Below the pieces are notes generated by a model that saw only the letters and a program-made list of their open reading frames with translations, was not told the DNA's origin and searched no databases. The position numbers and the translations under genes are program-made. From positions 1 to 64,000 of the forward strand of contig RFYV01000003.1 in NCBI GenBank assembly GCA_009921265.1: a DNA stretch of 64,000 bases. Direction: 5' to 3'. How positions within the stretch are numbered: the stretch's first letter is position 1; each line of letters begins with the position of its first letter. This DNA is from Betaproteobacteria bacterium. Its GTDB lineage: Bacteria > Pseudomonadota > Gammaproteobacteria > Burkholderiales > Burkholderiaceae_C. Shown piece by piece: positions 18,669 through 29,630 of this stretch.

Positions 18669-19766
18669 TTACAACCAGTCTTTTAAAATTTGCTCACTGT
18701 CTGCACCTGCGAGGTGAGGCGGATTTTGAATCGCTGAGGGTGTGTGACTAAACCGAGGTGCGGGCTGTGCTTGTAAAACACCTTGCACGCGTGTGTAGGT
18801 TTGACGCTCCACATGATGCTGGTGCTTATCTGTTTCCATCAAATCGAGTACGGGTGCAAAGCATGCATCTGTTCCCTCCAAAAGAGAGCACCAGTGGTCG
18901 CGCGTTTGCGTCAAAAAAAGTTTTTCTAATTTTGTTTTAACTTGATTCCAATGTTCTTGAGAATTTTGTGGAGGTAACTCTTGGATATCAATTTCAAGTC
19001 GACTCATCAATTCTTCATAAAATTTTTTTTCTATCGGTGCAATGCTGATGTATTTACCATCAGATGTTTCATACACGTCATAAAAGGGCGCACCACCATC
19101 AAGAATATTTTGTCCTCGACCACCACTCCATTGCCCCATTTGAGCAATTGCATATTGCATTGTCATCAAACTCGCCGCACCATCGACCATCGCTGCATCG
19201 ACCACTTGGCCTTTGCCACTTTGTTTGGCGTGCAAAAGGGCAGCAAGCAAGCCCATTGCCAAGTACAAGGCGCCACCACCAAAGTCACCAATTAAATTAA
19301 GTGGGATCATGGGCTTGTGATGAGGTCTGCCCATGCTGTGTGTCACACCAGTGAGCGAAATGTAATTCAGGTCGTGACCTGCGGCATTTGCCAATGGCCC
19401 ATGTTGTCCCCATCCCGTGATTCTTCCAAAGCACAATTTGGGATTGAGTTGCATACAAACATCCGCCCCCAAGCCCAATCGCTCCATCACTCCCGGTCGA
19501 AAGCCTTCAATCAAACCATCGGTTTTACCGATGAGTTTTAAAACTGTTTGCAGTCCTTCATCGGTTTTTAAATCAACAGCAATGGATCGTTTGCTGCGAT
19601 TGAGTAAATCGAATTCGGGTGAAAAGTTAATGCCTTTATCGTGTGAAGAGACGCGATCAACGCGCACCACATCGGCTCCCATATCTGCGAGCAACATGCC
19701 ACAAAAGGGTCCAGGGCCAATGCCAGCCATCTCGATGATTTTGATGCCTTTGAGTGGACCGCTCAT
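18669..19766 (-). CDS. CaiB/BaiF (class III) CoA-transferase / alpha-methylacyl-CoA racemase-like
   Basis: LKGIKIIEMAGIGPGPFCGMLLADMGADVVRVDR, LNRSKRSIAVDLKTDEG, GRITGWGQHGPLANAAGHDLNYISLTG. Confidence 0.93.
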   Translation of the reverse strand: MSGPLKGIKIIEMAGIGPGPFCGMLLADMGADVVRVDRVSSHDKGINFSPEFDLLNRSKRSIAVDLKTDEGLQTVLKLIGKTDGLIEGFRPGVMERLGLGADVCMQLNPKLCFGRITGWGQHGPLANAAGHDLNYISLTGVTHSMGRPHHKPMIPLNLIGDFGGGALYLAMGLLAALLHAKQSGKGQVVDAAMVDGAASLMTMQYAIAQMGQWSGGRGQNILDGGAPFYDVYETSDGKYISIAPIEKKFYEELMSRLEIDIQELPPQNSQEHWNQVKTKLEKLFLTQTRDHWCSLLEGTDACFAPVLDLMETDKHQHHVERQTYTRVQGVLQAQPAPRFSHTPSAIQNPPHLAGADSEQILKDWL

Positions 19767-19784
19767 GATTGAACTCCAAAAAAA

Positions 19785-21080
19785 TTACATTTTTAAAATT
19801 TGTGGCAATACCATCACGATAGAAGGAAACGCAACAATCAAAGCAAGCACCACAATCAAACAATAAACAAATGGCATCACGCCTTTAAAAATAACACCTG
19901 TTGTGAGATGGGGCAGCATATTTTTAACGACAAACATATTCATCCCCACAGGCGGGCTGATAAGTCCAATCATCACCACCAAAACAATGATGACGCCAAA
20001 CCAAACAGGATCCATGCCCATACCCACAACCAATGGAAAGAAGACGGGGATGGTTAGAAGAATCATGGATAACTCTTCCATGGCGGTACCAAGCAACACA
20101 TAAATCACGCAAATGGTCATCATCACCATGGTGGGGCTGATGTTGTTGGACATCACAAAATTGCGCAAATCGGCTGGCATAGAAGTGAAGTTGATGAAGT
20201 TACCAAACACCAGCGCGCCCACCAAAATCATAAATAGCATGCCCGTAGTGCGTGCGCTATCGACTAATATTTCTAATAATATTTTGAAATTTAATGTCTT
20301 GCGACTTATCGCAATGCACAAAGCACCAAACGCACCGATACCTGCGCCTTCAGTTGCTGTAAATACACCACCATAGATGCCACCCATGACAATGACAAAC
20401 AACAGAGCAACTGCCCATACGTGTTTGAATGCATCCCAACGCTCGCTCCAAGAAGACCGTTGTGCGCCAGGTCCCCATGTGGGATGACGCCATGTGAGAT
20501 ATGAAACAGTGACGCACATGAGTGCTGCCGTTAATAAGCCAGGAATCAATCCTGCAGCAAACAATTTACCGATGTTTGTCTGTGTAACCAATCCGTAAAT
20601 GACCATGATGGTCGATGGTGGTATCAAGATACCCAATGTGCCGCCCGCAGCAATCGTTCCTGCAGAAAGCTCATCGGAGTAGCCATTGATTTTCATGGAG
20701 GGGTAAGCTACTTTGGTCATTGTCGCTGCTGTAGCAATTGAGGAACCACAGATAGCGCCAAACCCTGCACACGCCAATACAGTAGCCATTGCCAATCCAC
20801 CACGCAAATGACCAATGAGTGTGTAGGCCAATCGATATAGCTCATTGGACATACCTGCTCGTGTCACCAGGTTGCCCATTAATATAAATAAAGGCACGAC
20901 CGATAGCGTGTATTGAAAACCTGATTCATAAACAGTGGATGTAACCGATGCCATTGATGGCATCACACCGCGCATCCACCACAAACCTAAAAAACCCATC
21001 AAGCCCATCGAGATTGCAATGGGTATTCGAATCATCGATAGCATCAACATGGCGACAAGGCCAACGATTGCTTCAGTCAT
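19785..21080 (-). CDS. TRAP transporter large permease (DctM-like)
   Basis: IPIAISMGLMGFLG, GTLGILIPPSTIMVIYGLVTQTNIGKLFAAGLIPGLL, LISPPVGMNMFVV. Confidence 0.93.
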   Translation of the reverse strand: MTEAIVGLVAMLMLSMIRIPIAISMGLMGFLGLWWMRGVMPSMASVTSTVYESGFQYTLSVVPLFILMGNLVTRAGMSNELYRLAYTLIGHLRGGLAMATVLACAGFGAICGSSIATAATMTKVAYPSMKINGYSDELSAGTIAAGGTLGILIPPSTIMVIYGLVTQTNIGKLFAAGLIPGLLTAALMCVTVSYLTWRHPTWGPGAQRSSWSERWDAFKHVWAVALLFVIVMGGIYGGVFTATEGAGIGAFGALCIAISRKTLNFKILLEILVDSARTTGMLFMILVGALVFGNFINFTSMPADLRNFVMSNNISPTMVMMTICVIYVLLGTAMEELSMILLTIPVFFPLVVGMGMDPVWFGVIIVLVVMIGLISPPVGMNMFVVKNMLPHLTTGVIFKGVMPFVYCLIVVLALIVAFPSIVMVLPQILKM

Positions 21081-21100
21081 GTCATGGTTTCAATCACAAA

Positions 21101-21589
21101 TCAAGTGGTGGTAGGGCCAATATCGAATGTTTCCGCACGGGGCATGAAAATTAATACGAATTGAATAAGTGCAGTGGAAACAATCATGAAGGCCATGACA
21201 TAAGCAACAGGGGCTAAAGGAATATGTAACACGTGGGTCGTATCGCCATAATTAGCAATACGTGTAGCGCGATTAAAAATTAAATAACCAATACCTAAAA
21301 ATACAAATGCACAAACGGTGTCAGATAGTTTATTTAAAAATTGTTTGACGGCAGGACTCATGAATGAATCTAACGTATCAATCACAATGTGTTCGCGTCG
21401 TGCGGTGACCAAGGGCAGGGCAGAGTAGATGAGCAAAGCCAATGCCATCTCTGTCATCTCTAAACCGCCTAGCAAAGGAATATTAAAAAAATAACGCCCA
21501 ATCACATCAACGGTGGTGATGCCCATCAATGCAAACAAAACGAATGCACTGATGAATTCAAGAATTTGAATGGGCGTTTTTCGATTCAT
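21101..21589 (-). CDS. TRAP transporter small permease (DctQ-like)
   Basis: Four TM, TTVDVIGRYFFNIPLLGGLEMTEMALALLIYSALP. Confidence 0.88.
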   Translation of the reverse strand: MNRKTPIQILEFISAFVLFALMGITTVDVIGRYFFNIPLLGGLEMTEMALALLIYSALPLVTARREHIVIDTLDSFMSPAVKQFLNKLSDTVCAFVFLGIGYLIFNRATRIANYGDTTHVLHIPLAPVAYVMAFMIVSTALIQFVLIFMPRAETFDIGPTTT

Positions 21590-22629
21590 CGACCTGCTGC
21601 TACACGTTTGATTTCTTCATGAAACTCAGCCAATACTTTGGTGCCATCGATGCCTTTTGCGTTGGCTGCCTTGATCCAATCGTTGGAGAGTGGTTCGGTA
21701 CGCTTGCGTACATCTGCAACAAATGCGGGGTTGGCGTCAACCATAGCAACCCCAGCAGCTTTTAAAGCGTCGTATGCAACTTTGTCAGCGGCGTCCCAGG
21801 CCTTACCTGCTAAGCGTGCCAATGATTCACCAGAAACCGAAGTGATGGCGTCTTGATCTTGTTTGGACAATGAATTCCATTTGTCTTCATTCATGAAAAA
21901 ACCAAACGACGATGAATAAAAGCCGCCAGGAAAATATGTGGCGTGTTTAACGACTTTATCGAGGTTGAATGATTTGATCGATTCAGAAGGAAAGAACGTG
22001 CCGTCTGCAATGCCTGATGAAAGAATTTCATAGGACTCAACTGAAGGCTTGACCAATGGGGACGCGCCCAATGCTTTGGCTGATGCTTCAGAGATACCAC
22101 CGCCACTTCTGATTTTCATACCCGCCAAATCGGCAACCGAGTTGACTGGTTTTTTGACGGAAAACATTTGACCAGGACCGTGCGTGAATACAGCCAACAA
22201 CTTAACACCTTTGTATTCGTTGGCTTGTTGCAAATATTTCCAGTGAATGCGGTTGTAAGCCACTGAATTGATTTCTGCCGTTGGACCTGAACCAGGCAAT
22301 TCGGCTAATAGAGGGAGTGGATGACGTGCGGGTGTGTAGCTTGCCGTTACAAACGATACATCCATCAAACCGTCTCGTACACCGTCGAAAGTTCCGGGAG
22401 GAGCGACAGGGTGTTTGGGGAGCATTTGAACTTTGACGCGTCCGTTGGTTGCTTTTTCGACGGCAGAGGCCCAACCCATCATCACATCTTTGGTGAGTAA
22501 ATGCGTGGGGGGTACCCAACTTGACATATTGACGACGGTTTGCGCTTGCAATAGGGTGGACCCCAAGAGTGCAAAAGCTGCGCAGAATTTGGCTAGGTTT
22601 TGAAGGGTGGATTTCATAAACGACTCCAT
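21586..22629 (-). CDS. TRAP transporter substrate-binding protein (DctP-like)
   Basis: Signal peptide, then VVNMSSWVPPTHLLTKDVMMGWASAVEKATNGRVKVQML..., DLAGMKIRSGGG; overlaps dctQ start by 4 nt. Confidence 0.9.
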   Translation of the reverse strand: MESFMKSTLQNLAKFCAAFALLGSTLLQAQTVVNMSSWVPPTHLLTKDVMMGWASAVEKATNGRVKVQMLPKHPVAPPGTFDGVRDGLMDVSFVTASYTPARHPLPLLAELPGSGPTAEINSVAYNRIHWKYLQQANEYKGVKLLAVFTHGPGQMFSVKKPVNSVADLAGMKIRSGGGISEASAKALGASPLVKPSVESYEILSSGIADGTFFPSESIKSFNLDKVVKHATYFPGGFYSSSFGFFMNEDKWNSLSKQDQDAITSVSGESLARLAGKAWDAADKVAYDALKAAGVAMVDANPAFVADVRKRTEPLSNDWIKAANAKGIDGTKVLAEFHEEIKRVAAGR

Positions 22630-22710
22630 GTTTTATTTCGAAGAAAAACTCCACGAAGTATAGTCAGTATAAGATGGCATTTTGCCTAGGGCAAACCACA
22701 AGACATCTAA

Positions 22711-23736
22711 GTGACTCATTCATTGAATCAGACAAAGTTAAATCGAATATTGGTAACGGGGGCGTCAGGCTTTTTGGGTCAAGCATTGGTGCGTCAATTG
22801 TGCAGTTCAATGACAACGCAAACGCAATTGATTTTGACCGATACGTTAGCGGGTGACTTTCAACATCCGCAATGCACATGGATCACGGGCGATTTATCCA
22901 AACCTCAATTGCAATCTTTACTCTTTGAAAATCCTATTGATGCGGTTGTGCATTTGGCAGGTATCGTGAGTGGACGCGCAGAAGAGGATTGGCTCTTGGG
23001 TCAACGCGTCAATGTGCAAGCAAGTATGGATTTGCTTCATCGCTGTCGACATCAATGGTTGACACATCAACGCAAGGTGCGATGGGTGATGAGTAGCTCG
23101 ATTGCTGTTTATGGCGCGCCACTTCCTGTGCAAATCAACGAAGAAACCCACAGCATTCCAAGTTTGACTTATGGTGCGCACAAACGAATGATCGAGATGA
23201 TGCTCCATGATTTAAGTCGTCGGGGTGAACTCGATGCGCGTGCACTGCGCTTGTCGGGGGTGGTGATTCGACCGGCCACGCCCAACGGTGCATTGTCGGG
23301 TTTTAATAGTGATTTGCTCAGAGAACTTTTGTCAGGTCGTGATTTTGTTTGCCCTGTGTCACAAGATGCAAGTATTTGGATTATGAGTTTAGAAACAGCG
23401 GTTAAACAATTGTTGCAGTTGTTGAGGATGAATGAAGATCAATGGAATGACGTGATGTCTGGGCATGGTTGTTGGGTCAATGCGCCATCTTGGACTCTTA
23501 CAGTTGCACAATTGGTGCAAGCGATGACGCTTATCGATTCAAACATTCCATCTCGCATTCATTACCAAGTGCAAAATCATTTGCAACAGCAATTTGGCTC
23601 GTGGCCATTGCAAACTCAATTTGAAAGAGGTGTTGCGCTCGGTCTCAAATACGATAGAAGCGTTCACGACCAAGACATCGCATCATTTGTGCATCGTCTT
23701 TGGCAACAATATCAACATCAGAAAGTGATGACATGA
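22711..23736 (+). CDS. NAD-dependent epimerase/dehydratase, D-erythronate dehydrogenase (DenD)-like
   Basis: [86 protein letters not shown]. Confidence 0.82.
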   Translation: MTHSLNQTKLNRILVTGASGFLGQALVRQLCSSMTTQTQLILTDTLAGDFQHPQCTWITGDLSKPQLQSLLFENPIDAVVHLAGIVSGRAEEDWLLGQRVNVQASMDLLHRCRHQWLTHQRKVRWVMSSSIAVYGAPLPVQINEETHSIPSLTYGAHKRMIEMMLHDLSRRGELDARALRLSGVVIRPATPNGALSGFNSDLLRELLSGRDFVCPVSQDASIWIMSLETAVKQLLQLLRMNEDQWNDVMSGHGCWVNAPSWTLTVAQLVQAMTLIDSNIPSRIHYQVQNHLQQQFGSWPLQTQFERGVALGLKYDRSVHDQDIASFVHRLWQQYQHQKVMT

Positions 23737-25448
23737 GTTCAGATTCACCGCGTATTTTTAAACCGCAAGACAAACTTAACTCCGCACGCATTGTGGAAGG
23801 TATGGATCGCACACCGCATCGTGCTTTTTTGCGTGCATTGGGTTTGGGTGATGAAGATTTTGGCAAGCCGATGATTGGCATTGTGAGTCAACATGGCGAT
23901 AACACGCCGTGTTCCAAATCATTGGGGCCACAAGCTGACGAGGCGCGATTAGGTGTTGCGTCTGAGCAAGCCATTCCCGTGCCTTTCACCACTATTTCTG
24001 TATCCGATGGTGTGTCGATGAATCATCCGGGTATGCGCATGAGTTTGGTTTCGCGCGAACTAATTGCAGATTCCATTGAAGCGGTGATTGCTGCGCACGC
24101 ATACGATGGCTTGGTTGGTTTTGCGGGTTGTGACAAAACATTGCCAGGTGTTTTGATGGCAATGGTGCGACTCAATTGCCCCAGTGTATTTGTGTATGGT
24201 GGTGCGATGTTGCCAGGGCAATGGAAGGGTCGCGATGTCACGATTTTGTCTGCGTATGAAGCCGTGGGTTCGGTGATTGCAGGACAAATGTCTGAAGCTG
24301 ATTTATTAGGACTTGAAAAAGCATGTTCACCCACTGTGGGCTCATGCCCAGGTCAATTCACAGCCAATACCATGGCGATGGTTGCAGAAACATTGGGTCT
24401 TGCTTTACCAGGATCGGCCATGATGCCTGCTGTTTATAGTGAACGATTGGCATTGGCTCGAATGGCAGGCAGACGTGTCACGCAAATTGTTCGTGAGGGT
24501 GGGCCCCTGCCACGCGATCTCGTCACGCGTCAATCCTTAGAAAACGCAGCAGCAGCCGTTGCTGCAACAGGTGGTTCAACAAATGCAGGTTTGCATTTAC
24601 CTGCGATTGCGCACGAAGCAGGTATTTCATTCACATTAGAAGATGTGGCCAAAGTGTTTGAACGAACACCATTAATTGCAGACTTACAACCCGGCGGAAA
24701 ATATTTGGCCGTTGATTTGCATCGTGTGGGTGGCGTTCAATCGGTGTTAAAAGTTTTGCTCGATGGTGGTTTTTTACACGGCGACGCACTCACACTATCG
24801 GGTCATACATTGGCGCAGTCATTGCGAGAAATGCCTGCGCCCGATGGTGGTGTTGTCAAAAGTATTTCGCAAGCACTCTCTAAGAGCGGTGGACTCGTTG
24901 TACTCAAAGGCAATCTTGCACCCGATGGTGCTTTGATCAAAGTAGCAGGACTTCAACAACGTGTGTTTGAAGGAACGGCTCTTGTATTTGAAAATGAAGA
25001 AGAAGCCTTTGAAGCGGTGTCTGCACGTCAATACAAAGAAGGCGATGTATTGGTCATTCGCAACGAAGGCCCCAAAGGAGGTCCAGGAATGAGAGAGATG
25101 CTGGGTGTGACCGCATTGGTTTACGGCCAAGGCATGGGAGAAAAGGTAGCGCTACTCACTGACGGTCGTTTTTCTGGTGCAACACGCGGCATGATGGTGG
25201 GCTATATTGGTCCTGAAGCGGCGGACAACGGTCCAATTGCATGGTTAAAAAATGGCGACCGCATTCGATTAGATACTCACAACGCAACCTTGGATGTGTT
25301 GATGGACGCAGCCTTATGGCTTCAAAGAAAAAAAGAAAGCGCGAATCGTGTGAAACCTTATTTGTCGGGTGTTCTTGAAAAATATGCGCGCTTGGTCTCG
25401 CCTGCAAGGTTAGGCGCCGTGACACACAGTGGGCCAGAAAAAAAATGA
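23733..25448 (+). CDS. ilvD: IlvD/Edd-family dehydratase (dihydroxy-acid dehydratase-like)
   Basis: [61 protein letters not shown]. Start set to ATG 23733 overlapping the upstream stop. Confidence 0.88.
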   Translation: MSSDSPRIFKPQDKLNSARIVEGMDRTPHRAFLRALGLGDEDFGKPMIGIVSQHGDNTPCSKSLGPQADEARLGVASEQAIPVPFTTISVSDGVSMNHPGMRMSLVSRELIADSIEAVIAAHAYDGLVGFAGCDKTLPGVLMAMVRLNCPSVFVYGGAMLPGQWKGRDVTILSAYEAVGSVIAGQMSEADLLGLEKACSPTVGSCPGQFTANTMAMVAETLGLALPGSAMMPAVYSERLALARMAGRRVTQIVREGGPLPRDLVTRQSLENAAAAVAATGGSTNAGLHLPAIAHEAGISFTLEDVAKVFERTPLIADLQPGGKYLAVDLHRVGGVQSVLKVLLDGGFLHGDALTLSGHTLAQSLREMPAPDGGVVKSISQALSKSGGLVVLKGNLAPDGALIKVAGLQQRVFEGTALVFENEEEAFEAVSARQYKEGDVLVIRNEGPKGGPGMREMLGVTALVYGQGMGEKVALLTDGRFSGATRGMMVGYIGPEAADNGPIAWLKNGDRIRLDTHNATLDVLMDAALWLQRKKESANRVKPYLSGVLEKYARLVSPARLGAVTHSGPEKK

Positions 25449-25804
25449 TCGAAGGTTTGGTTTTTATTTTTATTTTTCAATCTTTGGGCGAATTGTTTTC
25501 GCATTTTATTTTTTCTCTGATTCCAGGTCCTGTTATTTGTTTGATTTTTTTATTGATTTTTCTATTCATGCGCGGAAATGTGCCTGCTTCAATTGATTGG
25601 GTGGGTAGTTCAATCTTGCAACATTTAGGTTTGCTATTCATTCCCGCAACAGTTGGTGTGGTTTTGTATTTGCCGCTGTTGCAAACGCATGCTTGGGGTA
25701 TCGCTTTGGCTTTGCTTGTCAGCACAATCACTACTGTCGCCGTTACATCGTTGTTTTTGAAGTTCATGGCGTCAGCCGATGGGGAGCAAAATCATCATGA
25801 CTAA
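25445..25804 (+). CDS. CidA/LrgA-family membrane protein
   Basis: [19 protein letters not shown]...[19 protein letters not shown]; directly before an LrgB-like gene. Confidence 0.85.
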   Translation: MIEGLVFIFIFQSLGELFSHFIFSLIPGPVICLIFLLIFLFMRGNVPASIDWVGSSILQHLGLLFIPATVGVVLYLPLLQTHAWGIALALLVSTITTVAVTSLFLKFMASADGEQNHHD

Positions 25805-26534
25805 TGCATTGCCACCCATGACAGAAATTTGGGTTTATCTATCGGGTAGTCCCTTGCTTGCGTTGGTCTTCACTCTCAGTGCTTATTTACTGGGTTTGTC
25901 GGTCTATGAAAAATCTCAACGCCATCCATTAGCCAATCCCGTTTTAATTGCTGTGATTGTGGTTGCTGTGAGTATCACAGTGCTCAATATGCCTTATGCC
26001 AAGTATTTTGAAGGCGCGCAGTTTGTTCATTTTTTATTAGGAACTGCAACTGTCGCGTTGGCTATTCCAATTTACAAAGGTTTTGAATCCTTGCGTTCGC
26101 GCATGGGAGTGCTCTTGTTGGCCTTGATTGCAGGTGGCATTACATCGATAGCAACTGCAGTGGGTGTTGCCAAATTCATGCGTGTTGATGAAGCATTGGT
26201 CAGAGGCCTATGGGCTAAATCGGTGACTGCACCCATTGCTATGGGTGTGGCAGAGCGCATTCATGCATCGCCGACTTTAACGGCCATCTTTGCTGTGAGT
26301 ACAGGTATATTGGGCGCAGTATTGGGTCGATTTGTTTTGAATGCATGCGGCATCATTCCTTGGTGGCAAAGAGGATTTGCTTTAGGCGTTGCATCCCATG
26401 GAATCGGCACATCGCGCGCTTTCAGTGTTCATCCACAAGCAGGCACCTATGCCAGTTTAGGCATGGGCTTACATGGCATGGTTGGCGCTGTATTGATACC
26501 GTGGGCTGCAAGTTTTTTTTATACAAACATTTAA
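25797..26534 (+). CDS. LrgB/CidB-family membrane protein
   Basis: FEGAQFVHFLLGTATVALAIPIYK, LWAKSVTAPIAMGVAERI, RGFALGVASHGIGTSRAF. Confidence 0.87.
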   Translation: MTNALPPMTEIWVYLSGSPLLALVFTLSAYLLGLSVYEKSQRHPLANPVLIAVIVVAVSITVLNMPYAKYFEGAQFVHFLLGTATVALAIPIYKGFESLRSRMGVLLLALIAGGITSIATAVGVAKFMRVDEALVRGLWAKSVTAPIAMGVAERIHASPTLTAIFAVSTGILGAVLGRFVLNACGIIPWWQRGFALGVASHGIGTSRAFSVHPQAGTYASLGMGLHGMVGAVLIPWAASFFYTNI

Positions 26535-26547
26535 AATTTTAAAAATT

Positions 26548-27867
26548 TCATTTCATCATGTCAGGTGAAAACTGCGAGGGTAAGAATAAAGCCAATTGCG
26601 GAAAAATAATCACAGCGATTAAGACAACCAACATCGGTATCAACATAATCATGGTGTCTTTGAGTGCGTAGCGAAGAGGTACTTTAGCCACCGCGCACGA
26701 AATCATCAAGCACATGCCATAAGGCGGTGTGATCAAACCAAACGCGAGCGACACAATGCCAACAATTGCAAAGTGAACGGGATGCATACCAACTGACTCG
26801 GCCAAGGGTTGTAAGGTGGTGCCCACAATAATAATGGCGGGGATGGCATCTAAAAAACAACCCACAACCAAAAAAGCAAAAGCGATTAACAGTCCAACAC
26901 CAGTCACGCCTAATCCAATATTTTCAACATTTGACAGCAATGCTTTTGGAATTTGGTAATAGGCCAATAACCAACCAAAAACAGATGCAGTGCCCACACA
27001 AAACAAAGCTACTGCGGCTAATTTTCCAGTCTCAACCACAGCGTCAAAGAGTTGACGGGGTGAGAGTTCGCGATAGAAAAATAAAGACAATATTGACGCA
27101 TAGATCACGGCAACTGCAGCAGACTCTGTTGCAGTAAACCAGCCTAATAAAATTCCACCCACAATAATCACAGGCGTCATTAATGCTGGAATAGATACAG
27201 CAGCAGCTTTAAAAAATTCATTGAGGTTTGATCTTGGATAGACAGGATAGTTGCGTTTTTTAGCATAGGCATGAACGGTGGCCATTTGCGCCAAGCCAAT
27301 CAATAAGCCAGGAACAATACCCGCCAAATACATCGCACCAATCGATGTTGAAATAACACCGCCCCAAACTACCATCAAAATCGAGGGTGGAATGATGACC
27401 GCTAAAACAGCCGATACGGCTGTAATGGCAATAGAAAAAGACAAGTCATAGCCTTCTTTGACTTGAGCTTCGATGAATAACTTTCCTTGACTCGCTGCGT
27501 CAGCCGTCGATGAACCCGAGATGCCCGCAAAGAAAACAGACAACAACACATTGATTTGAGCCAAGCCACCTGGAAAATGTCCAACCATTGCTCTGGATAA
27601 ACGCATGAGTCGATCGGTGATGCCACCCACATTCATTAAGTTAGCGGTGAGTAAAAAAAACGGGACCGCTAATAAAATAAACGAGTTGTAAGACTTGAAC
27701 ATTTCATTGAACAAAACCATCGGCGATAGTCGGGGTTCGATGATTAAAACGGGGAGGGAACACAAACCCAATGCAAAGGCCACGGGTACGCGCAAAATCA
27801 ATAAGAGAAAAAATCCACCGAATAAAACCATTGCGGCGGAGCCTGAGGATAAAACTGCGGTGTTCAT
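26548..27867 (-). CDS. TRAP transporter large permease (DctM-like)
   Basis: VPVAFALGLCSLPVL, FAGISGSSTADAASQGKLFI, VIIPPSILMVVWGGVISTSIGAMYLAGIVPGLLIG, LITPPYGMCLMI. Confidence 0.93.
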   Translation of the reverse strand: MNTAVLSSGSAAMVLFGGFFLLLILRVPVAFALGLCSLPVLIIEPRLSPMVLFNEMFKSYNSFILLAVPFFLLTANLMNVGGITDRLMRLSRAMVGHFPGGLAQINVLLSVFFAGISGSSTADAASQGKLFIEAQVKEGYDLSFSIAITAVSAVLAVIIPPSILMVVWGGVISTSIGAMYLAGIVPGLLIGLAQMATVHAYAKKRNYPVYPRSNLNEFFKAAAVSIPALMTPVIIVGGILLGWFTATESAAVAVIYASILSLFFYRELSPRQLFDAVVETGKLAAVALFCVGTASVFGWLLAYYQIPKALLSNVENIGLGVTGVGLLIAFAFLVVGCFLDAIPAIIIVGTTLQPLAESVGMHPVHFAIVGIVSLAFGLITPPYGMCLMISCAVAKVPLRYALKDTMIMLIPMLVVLIAVIIFPQLALFLPSQFSPDMMK

Positions 27868-28358
27868 GCGGCGCCTTTGCTTGCATTGATTTGTTTGTAG
27901 GCTTGGATATTGTTTTTAAAGCTTTCAAATAAAAACAAAAGCCATAGAAATCCAGCAATTGGCCAAGAAATGAATATTTGCCACATGGGTAAATCAGCCA
28001 ACTCGGAAGTTTGGTTCCAGCCAAATTGGGTGAACTCAATGCCCCAATAAAAGATAACTCCAGCAAAAACAACCACCAATGTATCGCTCAGCATTTTAAA
28101 GGTCAGGGATGTTTTATCGCTTAAATTGCTCCAAACGTCGACATCAAAATGTAATTTTTCACGGACACCCACAGTTGCGCCCAGCATCACCATCCAAATA
28201 AAAAAGAAACGACTCATCTCTTCGGTCCACATATAGCGTGGAATGATTTCGGTGAATCGAGAAAAAATTTGTAGACTCACAGGAATCAGCAAAACAACAA
28301 CCGTGATTGCCAGCAACACAATGAGAAACTGGTGAATGCGCTCGAGTAATTGATGCAT
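27864..28358 (-). CDS. TRAP transporter small permease (DctQ-like)
   Basis: Four TM, RYMWTEEMSRFFFIWMVMLGATVGVREKLHFDVDV. Confidence 0.88.
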   Translation of the reverse strand: MHQLLERIHQFLIVLLAITVVVLLIPVSLQIFSRFTEIIPRYMWTEEMSRFFFIWMVMLGATVGVREKLHFDVDVWSNLSDKTSLTFKMLSDTLVVVFAGVIFYWGIEFTQFGWNQTSELADLPMWQIFISWPIAGFLWLLFLFESFKNNIQAYKQINASKGAA

Positions 28359-28383
28359 GACCCGCTTTCGAAAAATAAAAAGA

Positions 28384-28412
28384 AAAGAGGCTACGTGTGA
28401 GGCAGCCTCTTT
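28384..28412 (-). terminator. Hairpin between dctP and dctQ (attenuator/terminator-like)
   Basis: AAAGAGGCT / AGCCTCTTT 9-bp arms, followed on the minus strand by a T-rich run. Confidence 0.6.
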
Positions 28413-28426
28413 TTACTGGATTGAGC

Positions 28427-29413
28427 TTATTTAATAGAGTTGATCTTGTTATAGATCGCTTCTGCGCCAACTTCTTTAGCGTATGCCGCCATTACAGGCT
28501 CAACCAACTTTTGCATTTGTGCACGCTCGGTAAATGCAACTTGTTTGAGTTTGCCTTCTTTGGCATATTTGTCCAATTTGGCTTGGTCTTCTGAAGACTC
28601 CACTTGTCGACCATAAGCACCCGCTTCTTTGCCAGCTTTGATGATTGCTGCTTGTAAATCCTGTGGCAAGCTCTTAAGTGTCTTGACAGAAAAACACAGG
28701 GGGCGAATGGTGATGGCATGGCGAGTCATCAATAGGTTGGGTCCTACTTCAAAAAACTTCATGGCTTCAACGCCAGCAGCCTCATTCTCACCCGCGTTAA
28801 TCACGTTGTTTTGAATCGCGTTATAAACCTCGTTATAAGCAATCACGGTAGGCGCCATTCCAATTGCACCGAATGTGCGGCTCCAAATAGGAGCTCCTTG
28901 TACACGAACCTTTAGATTTTTTAATTCAGCGAGGTTGGTTGCTGATTTGTTTGAAAAAATATTTCTTACACCACCACCTGCATAACCAATCAACATGACT
29001 TCGGCTTTTTGTGCCACTTCATCTGCAATGGGTTTGAGGATGTCTTGATCTAACACTTTATTCCAATGGGTGAGATCAGAGAATAAAAATGGCGCATCAA
29101 TAAAAGGTGCCGCTTTGGAAAACGTCGACATGTGCGCAGGTGACACGATGGCATAGTCCACAGCTTTGCCTTGATTCATGTAAGCAAAATAATCTTTTTC
29201 TAAGCCCAGTTCGCTGTTTTTATGTAGAACAAAATTAATGGGCTTGCCGTAATATTTTTTAACCAATTCTTCAAATCGAACCATGGTTTTTGTAAATGCA
29301 TGGTCATCACCAAATTGTGAGGCTCCATGCAAGGTAATGGCTTGTTGCGCATGAGCGCCTAATACAAAGAGGGAAGAAATTAATCCGATGACTAAAGGTC
29401 GAAAGGCTTTCAT
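28427..29413 (-). CDS. TRAP transporter substrate-binding protein (DctP-like)
   Basis: Signal peptide; ITLHGASQFGDDHAFTKTMVRFEELVKKYYGK, LAELKNLKVRVQGAPIWSRTFGAIGMAPTVIAYNEVYNAIQNNVINAGENE. Confidence 0.9.
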   Translation of the reverse strand: MKAFRPLVIGLISSLFVLGAHAQQAITLHGASQFGDDHAFTKTMVRFEELVKKYYGKPINFVLHKNSELGLEKDYFAYMNQGKAVDYAIVSPAHMSTFSKAAPFIDAPFLFSDLTHWNKVLDQDILKPIADEVAQKAEVMLIGYAGGGVRNIFSNKSATNLAELKNLKVRVQGAPIWSRTFGAIGMAPTVIAYNEVYNAIQNNVINAGENEAAGVEAMKFFEVGPNLLMTRHAITIRPLCFSVKTLKSLPQDLQAAIIKAGKEAGAYGRQVESSEDQAKLDKYAKEGKLKQVAFTERAQMQKLVEPVMAAYAKEVGAEAIYNKINSIK

Positions 29414-29630
29414 TGCGTGTCTCCATGAGTTGTTTTAATGACCTATCCATTAAGAAATAGATTGATGGGTTCGTACATCGGGTTTAACCATATAAAAACG
29501 CCTGCTCGTTAATTCAATAGTATTCGTTCTTGTTTTTTTGTGTAGATTGCTAGGTATTTACTCAATTGGCACGTGCTTGATCCCGTTTCAAAATACGCAT
29601 CTGAAATGACTTTGATTTGAAAGATTAAAA

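Noticed and set aside
19800-20376. Set of + strand ORFs across the DctM gene
   Set aside because: Antisense shadows of a hydrophobic membrane-protein gene.
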